This document shows, piece after piece, positions 10,279 through 20,818 of a stretch of DNA of 64,000 nt. The position numbers and the translations under genes were made by a program. The stretch is from Phymatolithon calcareum. Its lineage: Eukaryota; Rhodophyta; Florideophyceae; Hapalidiales. Position 1 is the first letter of the stretch. Every line of letters begins with the position of its first letter. The notes below the pieces were generated by a model, which did not search any database, was not told where the DNA came from, and was given only the letters and a program-made list of their open reading frames with translations. The DNA is taken from the NCBI GenBank assembly GCA_977006965.1, contig OZ345354.1, positions 682,001-746,000 of the forward strand, given 5' to 3'.

Positions 10279-11820
10279 TTGACGATGACACCTGGAAAAG
10301 ACTTTGAGCACCACTTTCAGTCATCACCCATTGCATCAGATTCTGACACTACGCCTAGTAATGCAACACACTACGTCACAATTCCGGAACATAGACTTCC
10401 CCTCGAACTCAACATAGACCCGCTCTACGCCTCATTTGCTGATGTCTGCACAAGTCAGGCAATACTTCAGAGCACTGACGCTATTGACAATTCTACTCTC
10501 AAGGATGACCATCAGGTACTCTTTCCAGAACGGAATGCAAAGTCTCAGTTCGAGGGCATCTGCATGGACAGCGGTTTCCAAAAGAGTCTTGCCGTCTCCC
10601 GACTTATCTTCGCTATTGCCAACATGCCCACATATCGCCTGACCTCACACCGAGCACTGAAACTTTATGCTAGGTAATATTGTACATCCGAGTGTTGGGC
10701 GCGCAACCATGCGCGTTCCTATAGACAGTGTTGGAAACTTCCTCGAATAGGACAGTGACGCTGTCGACGAAGACATTCCAATCCTTTTCGGACTCTAAAA
10801 TATGAAAAGTCTAAAATGGTACACGAACGAAGTTACCAACCAGTTCGGCTCAGCGGACAACAGCCTCCAACTCGATCTTGCTCCCAAGCTCCACCATCTC
10901 TACTTTTGCTTGGCCTGTAACCTGTTCTATTTACACGATCAGAATTACTCAAGCTTCACCGACGCTTCGCGCACCCATCAGCAGACGAGCTGGCTAACCT
11001 CCTTCGTAGTGCATCACCAGAGAACTTCGAGCCGTCTACTAAAAGAGTCCTTCAGGACATATCCAAGCATTGTAACTCTTGTCAAAGGGTGGCCCCGAAA
11101 CCATTCGTCTTTCAGGTAACACTTCCTGATTCAATCTTTTTCAAGCATGAGATTTTCCTCGCTCTGGTGTGGATTGAACCTCGACCGGTCCTACATATTG
11201 TTGATCGTGGTAGTCACTTCTCCGCAGCTCAATTCGTTAAGGGTGAAAGCGCTGAAGACATTTGGAACGCTTTCATCACTTGTTGGGTCAAGGTTTACGT
11301 AGGATTTCCAAACGTCCTGACCGATGATCAAGGTAAATTGTTCACCAGCGAATTCTTCAACTCCGCATGTGTACAGTTTGGTATAATCCCGAAAGCTGCA
11401 CCCAGCAAATCTCACAACTCTTTGGGTGCTGGAGAACGATATCATGCCCCACTACGAAAGATCTACAAAAAGATCAAAATTGAGTACCCAACCTTGGATA
11501 ACTCTGTATGTCTCTCGCTTGCTGTACATGCGTTGAACAGTACTGGTGGCGCGGATGGACTCGGCCCCGCACTTCTTGTGTTTGGCATGTTACCAAAAAT
11601 CCCTCTTGGAAACATTGAAAACCTCCCTCAAAACCATCGCGATCGTTTCGGCGCCTTGGAATCCGCTCGGAAAGAAATGGAAACTATTGTTGCTGCACAA
11701 AGACTGAAGCTTGCGCAAAAACCTCGCACAAAAGCGGTTGACGTTTTCAGTATTCCACCTGGATCCTCTGTACTCGTAAAACCAAAGAAATGGGAAGGTC
11801 CCTTTGTCCTCCATAGTTAA
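10279..11820 (+). pseudogene. Copia-1 protease and integrase (broken)
   Basis: An aspartic-protease-like GICMDSGFQKS lies near 10548-10580. The integrase begins with a zinc-binding HRRFAHP...CNSCQ motif (about 10955-11085). It continues through a catalytic core in one open frame (11089-11820) with LTDDQGKLFTSEFF, AGERYHAPLRKIY and the KPKKWEGPFVL C-terminal patch. The catalytic Glu is present in AGERYH. The protease frame ends at 10677, and the gap to the integrase contains stops, so the polyprotein is interrupted. Confidence 0.8.
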
Positions 11821-12089
11821 GACAACTATAAGACAGCCTATGTCAACATTAATGAAGAAATCAGACCATTTTCAATTACCGTTGTCAAGCAATTCTTTAC
11901 AGAAAACCCCGCCTCAGATGAAGTGCCATCGCCGGAAGCACGGTCCACCTGTAATGTTCCCACGGTTCAAGATCTTTTGGACAATCTAGAAAACTATATC
12001 GGAACCAACGACTCCCCCCCCCCAGAAACCTTTCCAGTTGATGCATTACAAGAAAGCTTCGACCAAATCCGACTTGGTGTAGGACGAGA

Positions 12090-13617
12090 GGACGCAATCT
12101 AAAATGGAAAAACGGATTATGTTGTTATTGTGAACAACCCTAATGACCCTCGATTTCGTCAAGCGGATTACAACGTAATTAAGGGTCTTCTTGAACGTGG
12201 CACTTATGTTGTTGTCAGCGAATCTGAAATTCCTCCTGACTCCACTGTACAGCGCTCATAGGTAATCCATTCGATAAAGAAAGATGAAAACGGGAACCCT
12301 GTATATAAGAGTCGGCTTGTCATACAAGGCCATAGAGATCCAGAGGACATATTGTCAACGAATCTCCGACAATCTTTCGCTCTTTCGTTCGGATCATCTT
12401 ATCTCTCACTATGTCTTTGTCAACCCATTTGGACTCGTGATGTGAAACAAGCATTCGTTCAGTCCGATGCTGAACTTGATCGCCGGCTCTTTGTACGACT
12501 ACGAGACCAGCCTCCATTGCTCCCTCTCATTGACTTGCCGAATGATGGACTTCTGCAGGCACTTAAGCCTCTGTACCGTCTTTCTGAATCCCCTGCATAT
12601 TGGTGGCAAATATTCAAGAACTACCATACCGTCGATCTTGGGATGACATAATCTATACTGGATCCTTTCCTCTTTTTTAAAAGAGAAAAAGAAGAGTTAA
12701 TTGGCGCAATTAGAACTCTATTCGATGATACGCTAGGCTTTGCAAACAGCACGCTTTCCGAATTAGAGCAAGAAAAGTCATCCCGTTTCAATGTGAAACC
12801 CCGCGATATGTCTCTTCCCATGAAATTTGATGGCTATCACATTGAAGTGAAAGGTCAACTTCTAGTTCAACATCAGTTTGAGTATGCTAGCACTCTATCA
12901 AGTCTTTCCCCATCTCAATTCTCAGGAGAAGACTTTGTCCACCTGCGCGGACAGCTGGCATATATTGCATCAAATACCCGTCCTGACTCTGCCTTTGGCA
13001 GTGCACAACTTGCCCGGGTTAGATCTGAAGAAGTTACTCATACCGATTTTAGACTTCTCAACGCTGCTATAGCCCTTGTGAAGAAGCATCCAAGCGGAAT
13101 TTCAATTGCAAAACTCGATTTGGAATCTCTAGTTGTGCGAGGATACTCTGACACTGCCTTTGCAAGCAATGGAGATTCTACCTCTCAACTTGGAATGATC
13201 ATTCTTCTCTGTGATGGACATGGAAATGCCAACATTATCCATTACTCTTCGTGAAAATGCCGTCGCATTACTCGCTCCATTCTCGCAGCCGAAGTCTATG
13301 CATTCTCAGCATGTTATGACTATGCATTCACAGCTGCGCATTATCTCTCCCTCATGCTTGGTCATCAAATTCCAATCCATCTTTTCACAGACTCTATATC
13401 TATCTTCGATACAATTACGAAGCTCACAAGTGTCTCTGAGAAGCGTTTACTGATCGACATTGCCGTACTTCGTCAAGAGTATTATTCTGGTGATATTGAG
13501 AACATTGGGCACATTTCTTCGGAGCACAACATTGCGGATTCATTCACGAAAAAAATGAACTCGCGGATCTTGACCACTCTTGTCGAAACTGCAACACTTC
13601 ACTATCACGTCAACTAA
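12090..13617 (+). pseudogene. Copia-1 reverse transcriptase and RNase H (broken)
   Basis: The RT fingers appear as SRLVIQGHRD near 12312-12340, the palm as WTRDVKQAFVQSDAELDRRLFVRL (12427-12500), and the catalytic region as FDDTLGFANS in place of YVDDTLGF (near 12722-12750). RNase H shows YSDTAFASNGDSTSQLGMI (13144-13200), RSILAAEVYAF after a stop at 13253, HLFTDSISIFDT (13380-13410) and EHNIADSFTKKM (13521-13556). Stops near 12258, 12649 and 13253 break the frame. The architecture matches Copia-2 on the opposite strand. Confidence 0.8.
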
Positions 13618-13678
13618 TGGATCATTCACGAACCGACATCTCACAATTAGAACTGCTGGTATTAGAAGCTCTGGCCAG

Positions 13679-14092
13679 TGTTGGATGTGCGGCACGGAGG
13701 TATAAGGCTAGCTGTCCTTATACGGGTAAATTTGCTGCACGGGAGGCATAAGGCTTGCTGTCCTTTCTCCTTAACGGCTTTCGTAACTATAACTAGCTTG
13801 ATAATTGGGGGTTTTAATGTGTATTTAACAAATGCACAGCAGTTCTATACCCTCCACTTTAGACACCACTACTTAGTTAGCGCTTGCTGCGCGAAGCCGA
13901 AGACTACTTAAGCAGCTCCAAGCCGGAGCCGAGTAGGTCGGACAAGAACGCAACTCAGAACCAAACCACAAGTGAAGTCAAGCACCAACGCTTCTTTGCT
14001 TTTCCGTTTTCCAACATTTCCACCACATTCCAACCTATTTTTCAATCAACCAGAATCGTTCCACCATCGATTCATCCTGGTGTATAACAACA
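13679..14092 (+). repeat. Copia-1 3' LTR
   Basis: 414 bp, starting TGTTGGATG and ending ATAACAACA, followed by TSD ACAGA (14093-14097). It is very similar to the 5' LTR but carries an extra segment containing CAGCAGTTCTATACCCTC. Confidence 0.9.
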
Positions 14093-14097
14093 ACAGA

Positions 14098-15163
14098 AGA
14101 GGTGAGCTGTAAAGAAAACGGTCCTACATTCTGGTCGTCCACGCAGACTCGCGAATCGTGGAACCACCGCAGGTGCTTCGGGTGGAATTGTCTATTGACG
14201 AGCAGCAGGCAGAGAAGAAGCGTGCTTGCAATAATCTAGCAGGATTAACGCCCCGCCGTTTTCTAAGTAGAGGAAAAATAAAAAGCACTGCTTGCTGGCC
14301 CCATAGGGGAGTAAGCATACATTATCACGAAAACTAATGACGTCAATAAATTAGCTGACTACTTCGCCGCTCGTTGATTGAATAATCAAATTCATTCGAA
14401 ATACAGACTGAGACGCGTACAGCAATCACCGTGGAAGAGCTGCGAGCAAGACGCGCACGAATGATTCCACTCGATCCGGCAGAACATGGCGGAGAATCAT
14501 CGACAGTTAACCTAAAAAGACGACGAACAAGTAGTGTTCGTCCGTGTAGCGGCAAGCAGCGGTCCATAAGAAGCAGCGAACCGAAAATGAAGCTGTAGAA
14601 GAATGGAGCGCGAGGTCTTTTGCTTCACCAAGGTAGAGGCGTATGACACGATAGACCAATCTAGGACAGACAGTACAAAGAGTAGCTTAGCCACCGCATG
14701 AATAAGAAAAGGAGAGAAGCTTCAATCCAACAAAACCATCATTTTCCTTCACCACAAGGAAGAACAACAGTTCACTGTGTTTTCACTTGCGGTTCACTGT
14801 TCGATATTAAGTGAACCCATATTGACAACGACCGACGCTAGACCAGTTATTTAACTGACGGTGCACCACTACAGGCACACTTAAGTAAGATAGATCCATA
14901 CAGAAGAGGGGGCTCCAGCATGAACAAAAGACAATCATCGTTTTCCGCCAACTTTGACCACAACACCATCGTTGTAAGCAACTGCGGGTCACGCAGGCCC
15001 GTTCTACGCACATATTGCGCCACTGTTGGTGAAGACAGAGGCGGCGTACAAATCTGTGGATGAGAGTATCGATTAAATGACCGGATTTACTATCGAGAGG
15101 CTGCACTTTCTTGAAAACAGCGGATATGCAGCGGGGGAAGTGTACGGAAAGTCAAGAGCTAAC
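14098..15163. repeat. Segmental-duplication block d, copy 1
   Basis: The left part (14098-14330) is colinear with 34975-35175. The right part (about 14860-15163) is colinear with about 45335-45605. The middle has diverged or been rearranged by the Copia-2 insertion in the other copy. No convincing frame is conserved. A region 15-70 bp before the right end reads alike in both copies (GGAAAGTCAAGAG). It ends in TCAAGAGCTAAC (15152-15163), the TSD of the next LINE fragment. Confidence 0.6.
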
Positions 15164-15477
15164 CCAGATTTTGCATTCGTGGTATTTCAATTCGAGCGAT
15201 CATGGAACCGCTCGGTCGCTGCGGACGGCCACTCGACTAAGGAGAGCTGCAGGCGGAGAAGACGCCCAGAAGCGCTCTCATGCGAACCATTCATCGTTCA
15301 CAGGATACTACTACAATGCCTACCCGAATCATACGCCTCCCCCTTTTGCGATAGACTAAACCAAGATATCGAATCGGCCATAACAAACGACTCCGACCTC
15401 AGCATGTGGAATCAAATGAAGCCTTCTAAACGTGCTAGCCTCTTAGGGGAATAAAGAAATCATCATCGTCGTCATCA
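15164..15477 (+). mobile_element. LINE-3-like 3' fragment, copy b, 12-bp TSD
   Basis: This 314-bp insertion is absent from the duplicate at 45605. It is flanked by TCAAGAGCTAAC (15152-15163) and TCAAGAGATAAC (15478-15489), 11 of 12 identical. It encodes a C-terminal LINE tail (HRILLQCLPESYASPFC ... MWNQMKPSKRASLLGE, ending at 15454) that resembles the LVRHVLLQC...GIEWKKLRPS tail of the other LINE-3 copies. It terminates in an AATAAAG plus a TCATCATCGTCG-type simple tail. The apparent frame 15077-15454 is a chimera of backbone and insert. Confidence 0.75.
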
Positions 15478-15489
15478 TCAAGAGATAAC

Positions 15490-16596
15490 TCAGAACAGAA
15501 GTTTCGACTACCTCGCTCCCGAGGCGGGAAAGAGCAACGGACAGACTACAGGACGGCGACTCTCAGCCGCAAAAGTCTTGGCGGGGCGACAGACAGATGG
15601 GCGTGATGGTGCACTGGAGAGTCTATAGGAGAAGGGCGGTGGGGAGACTGCCACGCAACCTCCAGGGTTTTCCTTCCTCATCCACCGGCCCTTCCGCTAT
15701 TCACAGAGCTGTACTCTATGGAAGCCGGTATTTGGGAGGAGCAGGACCGTAGAATTTCAGAATACATATGCAGTCTCTTGAAATATATATGAAGAATTGG
15801 TACACACCTGAGGCGACTGTCGAAAGGCGAATATAGGAAAAACGACTAAGGCGCCTCGCAGGAGACCACGGAACAGCAGATTTGAACGGGGCCTACAGGT
15901 TCCCTCTTTTGTCTTGTAGACATCCCAAATACCAGTCGACCCTGCTTAGTAAAGAAATTGTCTTCACCAAAAAAGGTCTGGCTGTTGTAGACTACTCGCT
16001 GGTCAGGATATGACCTACGATATTTCTATCTGGTACTTGGTTTCTGAAAAGGAAAGAAAGTACGGCTTAGCGAGACTTGAAATTCGTTCTACCTATTCGT
16101 CTTGTTGTCCCTCAGCCTGCCGAGGCGTCTTCTCAGGAGGAAAAACAAATTCTGAATTCGTTTCGTTCCTGAAAATTGAATCCATGCAGCCTTCTCGCTT
16201 TGACTGCTCGCGTCAGCGAAAGGGATGGTGACTTGCTCATCAATGATTCGCGAACGCGCGAAGCATCTTCTAATTTGCGGAACCATTGTTACAAATAGAT
16301 CGTGCTCAGTTGCCCGGCAACAGAGCACTCATGAACAACGAGGATGCCATGGCATCCTCGTTGTTCATGAGTCATGGCACTGTTAATGCTTTCGCATACA
16401 CTCTTTCGTTGCCCCGTGCGTTGTTTCCATATGTTGTATCATAGGTTGAAGGGCACGTTTGTGCATAAAGTACGGCAAAACTGACGAAGCCTTTTTATTC
16501 CGGAACAATGTGCCTGCTCTTTACGTCATAGTATTGAAAGTGGACTCCGGCCCGATTTATGTCACAGAAACTTTTGATTTCACTCTCAGACCACCG
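15490..16596 (+). other. Upstream region of the receptor-like gene, duplicated at 62041-63765
   Basis: About 1.1 kb without a gene of its own. 15490-15715 matches 45620-45848; 15715-16596 matches 62041-63765 once two insertions in that copy are removed. A partial frame around 16010-16231 reads similarly in the copy (63230-63420), including DISIWYLVSEK and SSCCPSA, so it may be an untranslated exon or a remnant of an upstream gene. It contains the palindrome 16327-16372, which is not shared. The empty sites 15748-15759 and 15819-15826 correspond to the TSDs of the two insertions in copy 2. Confidence 0.55.
16327..16372. repeat. Perfect 46-bp palindrome 225 bp upstream of the receptor-like gene
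   Basis: The sequence from ACTCATGAACAACGAGG to its exact complement, ending ...TTGTTCATGAGT, has 23-bp arms, no spacer and no mismatch. The paralogous site (about 63536-63560, GCACTCATGCGATGCCATTG) has no palindrome, so it arose or was kept only in this copy. It could form a cruciform or RNA hairpin. It has no TSD and no recognised element ends. Confidence 0.9.
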
Positions 16597-18410
16597 ATGG
16601 GTGCCCTTGTCATTCAACTCTCTCTTATTGTCTATTTTTTATCGCACTCGCTCGGAATGAATGCATCTCAACCTAGCAAATCAAAATCCTCTCAATGCCT
16701 GACTCGCTTTCGCAGCAACGAATCTCATTTCAAACCTTGTACGACGAAACTCTGCTTTCTCTTCATATCAGAGGTACCGGTAAGTGTGGACTCAGCCACT
16801 TTTTCTTTGTCTCACCAAAGAGTCTTGCTAACAAACATGTACTCCTGTGCAGTATATCATGCTCGATCCGCGCATGAAAGCCGAGAACAACCAGACTCTC
16901 TTCCGATGTAAAGACCGCCGAACGCATTTTCCGAATATTCGTGGTATTACATTTCATATAAAGGACGCTGTGACCCCATTAGACGATGCGCTCTGCGTTT
17001 ACGCCGGAAACGAATGCTCATTCGATGGCATGATTGACTTCATATCGGAGCATTCCGACCGTGCGGCTGGATACAGATTCGGAGTCACTGGCATTATTTT
17101 CCTACTTCCTCACCGGATATTACCAACCTCGATACCAACCGTCCCGATATTAGAAGGAAGAATGCTCCTCGTTGGACCTCAAACGAATCCCCCGCGGAGG
17201 AAAGATGCATTCCGAAGTTTAGTCTCGCCTTTCGCGCCCAATGCCTGGTTCTCTATTGTCGGCCTTATGCTTGTGTTTTCCTTTCTCGGGTTACTGATTG
17301 CCTGCGGATTCCAAGGGCCACTCTGTTTCCGAGGCATTGCTGGAATCATGGTCGGCGACCAACCGATAAGGTTGCCGAGAGTTCCAGAAGACGTCGTTCG
17401 ACATATACGCCAATTACAGGAGGACATTCGACGAGCAAACAGATTGTCTTCCAGGGCTCTCGTAACAGCGATCAAGGTTTTTGTGGCAATCACTATCCTA
17501 TTCTACGAAATTGCCGTCGTGTACTACATTTTCGAGCAACGGGCGCGGACCGAAGTTATTGACGTACAAGGACTAACGACATCCGAATTGGAAAAGTATA
17601 TTGTCGTTGGCGGTGGTGCTCAAGAGTTTCTTTTTCGAAAAAGTGGTACGTTTTAACACTTGTCTGGAAGTGTGGAAATCTTGTTTAAGCATATCAACAA
17701 ACTAACCTTAACGGGTTTGTGCCTCTGTCCGTATAGTGGATCCTCATGGGAAGTGGGATCTCAACTTTTTTCCATGGAGTCGTTGCGAGGACTTGAACGA
17801 CTGGTAAGTCTGCTTCTCACTTTGCTTATCGCCATCTTGCTCACATGTCGTAACTATTTTAACAACCTCGTATATTCTTCGTATGTGCAGTTTTCAAAAA
17901 GTCCTGAACAAGAGCCATCCTGCTGAGTTGGTTGTAACATACGCTGTAAGTGGACGGTCAGCCTCGGCACAGCATTCCCTCTACGCTGGACTGACATGTT
18001 TTATGTACGCCTCTTTTCTTCACACAGTTTGCGGTGTGGTACAATCTGAAGCGGCTAAATGCGTGTGACAAATTGGTGGTTTACGAAACCAAAAGACCTC
18101 TCTCCAAGTACAACGGAGTGTGGTATGTGAATGGAAATGTGCCCAGTGAGCTCCGCAACAGAGTCGATCGTTCAATTGTTACATTGCGACTGGAGGACAA
18201 ATGCGAGCGATTAAGGCGAGAGTGGTCGAAGGGTCTGCTATTTTGGACTGTGGTAAGCCGGCGGAGAGGATCGGTGTGGACTTTTTGGGGCCGCTGTTCG
18301 GAGTCGTATTAGGGCCTTTCGTCTTCGTTGTGTTTTTAGCACTCTTGTGGGAGTGGATCAGTCGCTGTATAATGCAGAATCGCATTAGGGAATTCGAACA
18401 TGAAGAATAA
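16597..18410 (+). CDS. Ionotropic glutamate receptor-like membrane protein, five exons, probable frameshift
   Basis: Exons inferred from GT...AG sites with matching phases: 16597-16779, 16853-17645, 17737-17803, 17891-17945, 18028-18410. Intron 1 has a TGCTAAC branch-like motif. The start ATG gives a hydrophobic signal-like N-terminus (MGALVIQLSLIVYFLSHSLG) conserved in the paralogue at 63766. An S1-like ligand-binding lobe spans about residues 113-171 (GVTGI...PHR149...EGRMLLVG). Helix M1 is about 192-214, helix M3 about 266-288, an S2-like lobe follows (EKYIVVGGGAQEFLF; SELRNRVDRS; ERLRREW), then a terminal M4-like helix (FVFVVFLALLWEW). The M1-M3 linker is charged, with no clear pore helix. 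S2 and M4 lie in different frames joined near 18230, so this copy is frameshifted, or an unusual splice is used. The family call rests on topology and motifs only; a related periplasmic-binding-fold receptor is possible. Confidence 0.55.
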
Positions 18411-18438
18411 ATCTACAATCTTTGTAGTTCGCAGTGTG

Positions 18439-18550
18439 GGGATATTTGATGATTTTATTTTGAGAGCTCCCAAAGCTTCACGTTGGAGTAACGGGACAGT
18501 TCTTGCGATAATCTCTAAGCTAAAGTCGTCTGGCTACTCAAAACGTTCTT
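18439..18550 (-). mobile_element. LINE-1 copy D, 112-bp 3' fragment, TSD GCAGTGTG
   Basis: The family 3' end (GGGATATTTGATGA complement) and the last coding bases are flanked by perfect 8-bp repeats GCAGTGTG at 18431-18438 and 18551-18558. It is severely 5'-truncated. It lies about 30 bp after the stop of the receptor-like gene, so it probably sits in or near its 3' untranslated region. Confidence 0.9.
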
Positions 18551-18558
18551 GCAGTGTG

Positions 18559-18989
18559 CACCGTGTCGTGCAGGGCTCCTAACAATATGATGGCTGTGGA
18601 TTGCTGTTTGAAGTGAAATATGCAATAATCATCCTTCATCGCCTGAATTGGCAATAAGATTACAATCCACGAAAGCTCAGCAATATGGATTATAATACCT
18701 GACCTTGACAAATCAACCAAACAATCATTTATAAGAAGAGAAAAGACCTAACAAGTGTTTCCAAAGTAATGTTATGAAATCGTGCATTTCAAGTGAACGT
18801 GTGCATAGAAAGCCTTTTCGTACTTGGGCAGAGATCGAGTTGTGAAGTGAGAACTGATGGTTCCGCCGATCCGTTGCATCTCCAGCCTGTTATCCTCATA
18901 AAGGCACAGGAGCGTTTCGTCTTTTTGCTTGTTATCTTGACCTTTCGCGTCACAGCTCTTCAGATGCGCACAGGGAGTCTTTCTTTCAT
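18559..18989. other. Intergenic, no feature seen
   Basis: Moderately AT-rich sequence between the LINE-1 fragment and the I-clade LINE. No conserved frame, repeat or RNA gene is apparent. It probably includes the end of the receptor-like transcript. Confidence 0.4.
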
Positions 18990-19006
18990 TCTTTAATGCA
19001 GAATGC

Positions 19007-20700
19007 GTTAATTAACACCAGAACTAACCCTAGAGTAAGTTCTCATTTTTCAAATATTGGAGTATCTCTACGGGTCTCTCCCTGCACAGCTTTTCTACCG
19101 TTTTGTCTCGCACTCTTCCCATGAATTTTCGTCGAGAGGCAGTCCTCCCAGAACAGTGTAAGATGAGGCGCTCCACTGTCTCCTTGACGCCATACGGGCA
19201 CATCTTGCATACTGGGTCGAGGAGGGATCTGTCACGAAGAAGACGAGGAGAGAAGAAACAATTAAGGTATGGGAAAAGGAAGAAGAAGGCAGGTCAATGA
19301 AGATTCCTATTGAAGGCAAGCTACCAGGGATCCTTTACATAGGAGAAAGAACAACACGTTTAAGGTGCCTAAGGTTGACATTCAACCGAGCACCCCTTTG
19401 GAGGAAATCAGTGTTGGGTGCGTACTGTGGGATTACCGCGGTGGTCGAACTAGTCGCCTTACAACGTACTCTAGCGTCATCGAAGATGAGTACAGAAATT
19501 GAGTTTGAGTGCAAGAGACTTACCGGAGCTCTTGTTGGGAGAGAATTACGAATCAAGAACGTTTTGAGCAGCCAGATGACTATAGCGTAGAGATTATGCA
19601 AGAGCTGCCCCGTTACTCCAAGGTGAGGCTTTGGGAGCTCTCAAAAATAAAATCATCAAATATCCCCATACTGGGTCGTAGAGAAGCGGTTCATTCTCGC
19701 TGTGTCCATGGTGAAAGCTTGCCACAATAGGGCTGCAGTTCACTATAAGCTGGTGCAGTACCACCTCTGCACTTCTCTGTGAGATGTGCAGATCTTTCGG
19801 AAGCGTAGGAAGGGTCAGTAGTTTGCTTCTACAGGGCGGCTTGACAATGGATCGTGCCGCTTCTAAAGTGAGAGGTATCGCTTGGTGCAGCGCCAGACTC
19901 GATTCCGAAATTCTCCGCCGGGCAAGTTCATCAGCAGCCTCATTCTTGGCGACGCCGCAGTGAATCGGTATCCAAACACACTCTATCTGAATCTCGCGCG
20001 AAAATAACCGTTCCATAAGGTTCCACATATTCCGGACCATGTCACCAAACATCCGCGGTTGTCCGTTGAGCGCGTCTTTGCAGCTACGGCTGTCAGTGAA
20101 CCATCTAATAGTACTACCGCGGGAAAGTTGTAGCGATTACGTTGCTTGGGAGGCCGGTACGGCGGCAAATGCCTCCGCGTCAAATGAAGAGCGGACAGCC
20201 CCAACGGCTAACGCTTCTTCCGTAACAGTTTCTTCGCCGCGCAAAATCAGAATCCAGCTCCGCCGACCTGGAATGGGATTGTAGGATACATGTCGACTGT
20301 ATCTCCGTCTTCGTCGCACACGATAACGCGTTGCTTCGAGGCGGTCGGGGTCGTTGAGTATGCATGCTCATCTCCGGCGTCGTAGGCCAAGAGGATATCC
20401 GGGGGCCTGCCGTGTCGAGACTCAAAACGTTTCGCTGCTTCGTGGTTCTGGTACTGAGAGGGGCTGAATTTTCTCAACGTCGCAGTATACCAACCTTCAT
20501 CCCATTTCACGGAGACTCGTTCTCCGTGATTCAGTTCCCGGACAAATACATGTGGTACTTTTCCGACACTTCCGTCCGTCCATATTTCGATATCAGCTGG
20601 TTGTGCTGCCTTTATGTCTAGAAGAAAAGCTTCTGTCGCGGTACGCTTCTCCTCTAGATCATCCTTCGCCGAAACAGGAGTCGTGAAGGTTGAAAACCTG
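19007..20700 (-). pseudogene. I-clade LINE RNase H and C-terminal zinc-finger region (broken)
   Basis: RNase H motifs on the minus strand: DIEIWTDGSVG near 20573-20605 (first Asp), FDAEAFAAVPAS near 20180 (Glu), WFTDSRSCKDALNG near 20080 (Asp) and WIPIHCGVAKNEAADELA near 19970-19920 (last Asp). This is followed by a conserved tail to about 19680. After the LINE-1 insertion the protein resumes as CKMCPYGVKETVERLILHC (C-x2-C...H...C) and ends near 19020. Frame changes near 20200 and 20050 interrupt it. Confidence 0.75.
19220..19666 (+). mobile_element. LINE-1 copy C, 5'-truncated, 12-bp TSD CATACTGGGTCG
   Basis: This 447-bp 3' portion of the LINE-1 family is bounded by perfect 12-bp direct repeats CATACTGGGTCG at 19208-19219 and 19667-19678. 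It contains the conserved C-terminal block NRAPLWRKSVLGAYCG (frame 19297-19590) and the tail AAAATAAAATCATCAAATAT. Target-primed reverse transcription explains the truncation and TSD. The target is the RNase H/zinc-finger junction of the I-clade LINE. Confidence 0.95.
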
Positions 20701-20818
20701 TTACTGGAGCTGTCCTTCTAAATTGGTGGTTGGATCCCATTGCGTGGGAGCGCAAGGATCCCGTTCTACACCAGATGGTACGTGCTCGAGTCCCTCCACG
20801 ACCCTTCGTTGCGTCTAG

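Larger units (their letters stand above)
6941..14092 (+). mobile_element. Copia-1: fungal-like Ty1/copia retrotransposon (decayed), TSD ACAGA
   Basis: LTRs at 6941-7335 and 13679-14092 bound the element. Perfect 5-bp direct repeats ACAGA lie at 6936-6940 and 14093-14097. The empty site is seen in the duplicate at 34970-34974 (GACACAGAAGAAG), which confirms both ends. Domain order gag, protease, integrase, RT, RNase H is the copia order. The integrase has the HPS/KVERYHAPLR-like style known from fungal and oomycete copia elements (here AGERYHAPLRKIY). Many frameshifts and stops show that it is dead. The LTRs differ by substitutions and a roughly 19-bp indel, indicating an older insertion than Copia-3. 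Confidence 0.9.

Noticed and set aside
15077-15454. Plus-strand frame of 125 codons read as a single gene
   Set aside because: The duplicate shows that 15164-15477 is an inserted LINE tail with its own TSD, so the frame is a chimera.
16459-16911. Unspliced 150-codon frame as the gene start
   Set aside because: It reads through a GT...AG intron. The shorter ATG at 16597 gives a signal peptide conserved in the paralogue, where the upstream part is not open.
18253-18320. An extra intron (GTAAGC...ATTAG) instead of a frameshift in exon 5
   Set aside because: Splicing it would yield a stop after a few residues and lose the M4-like helix, which lies in another phase.
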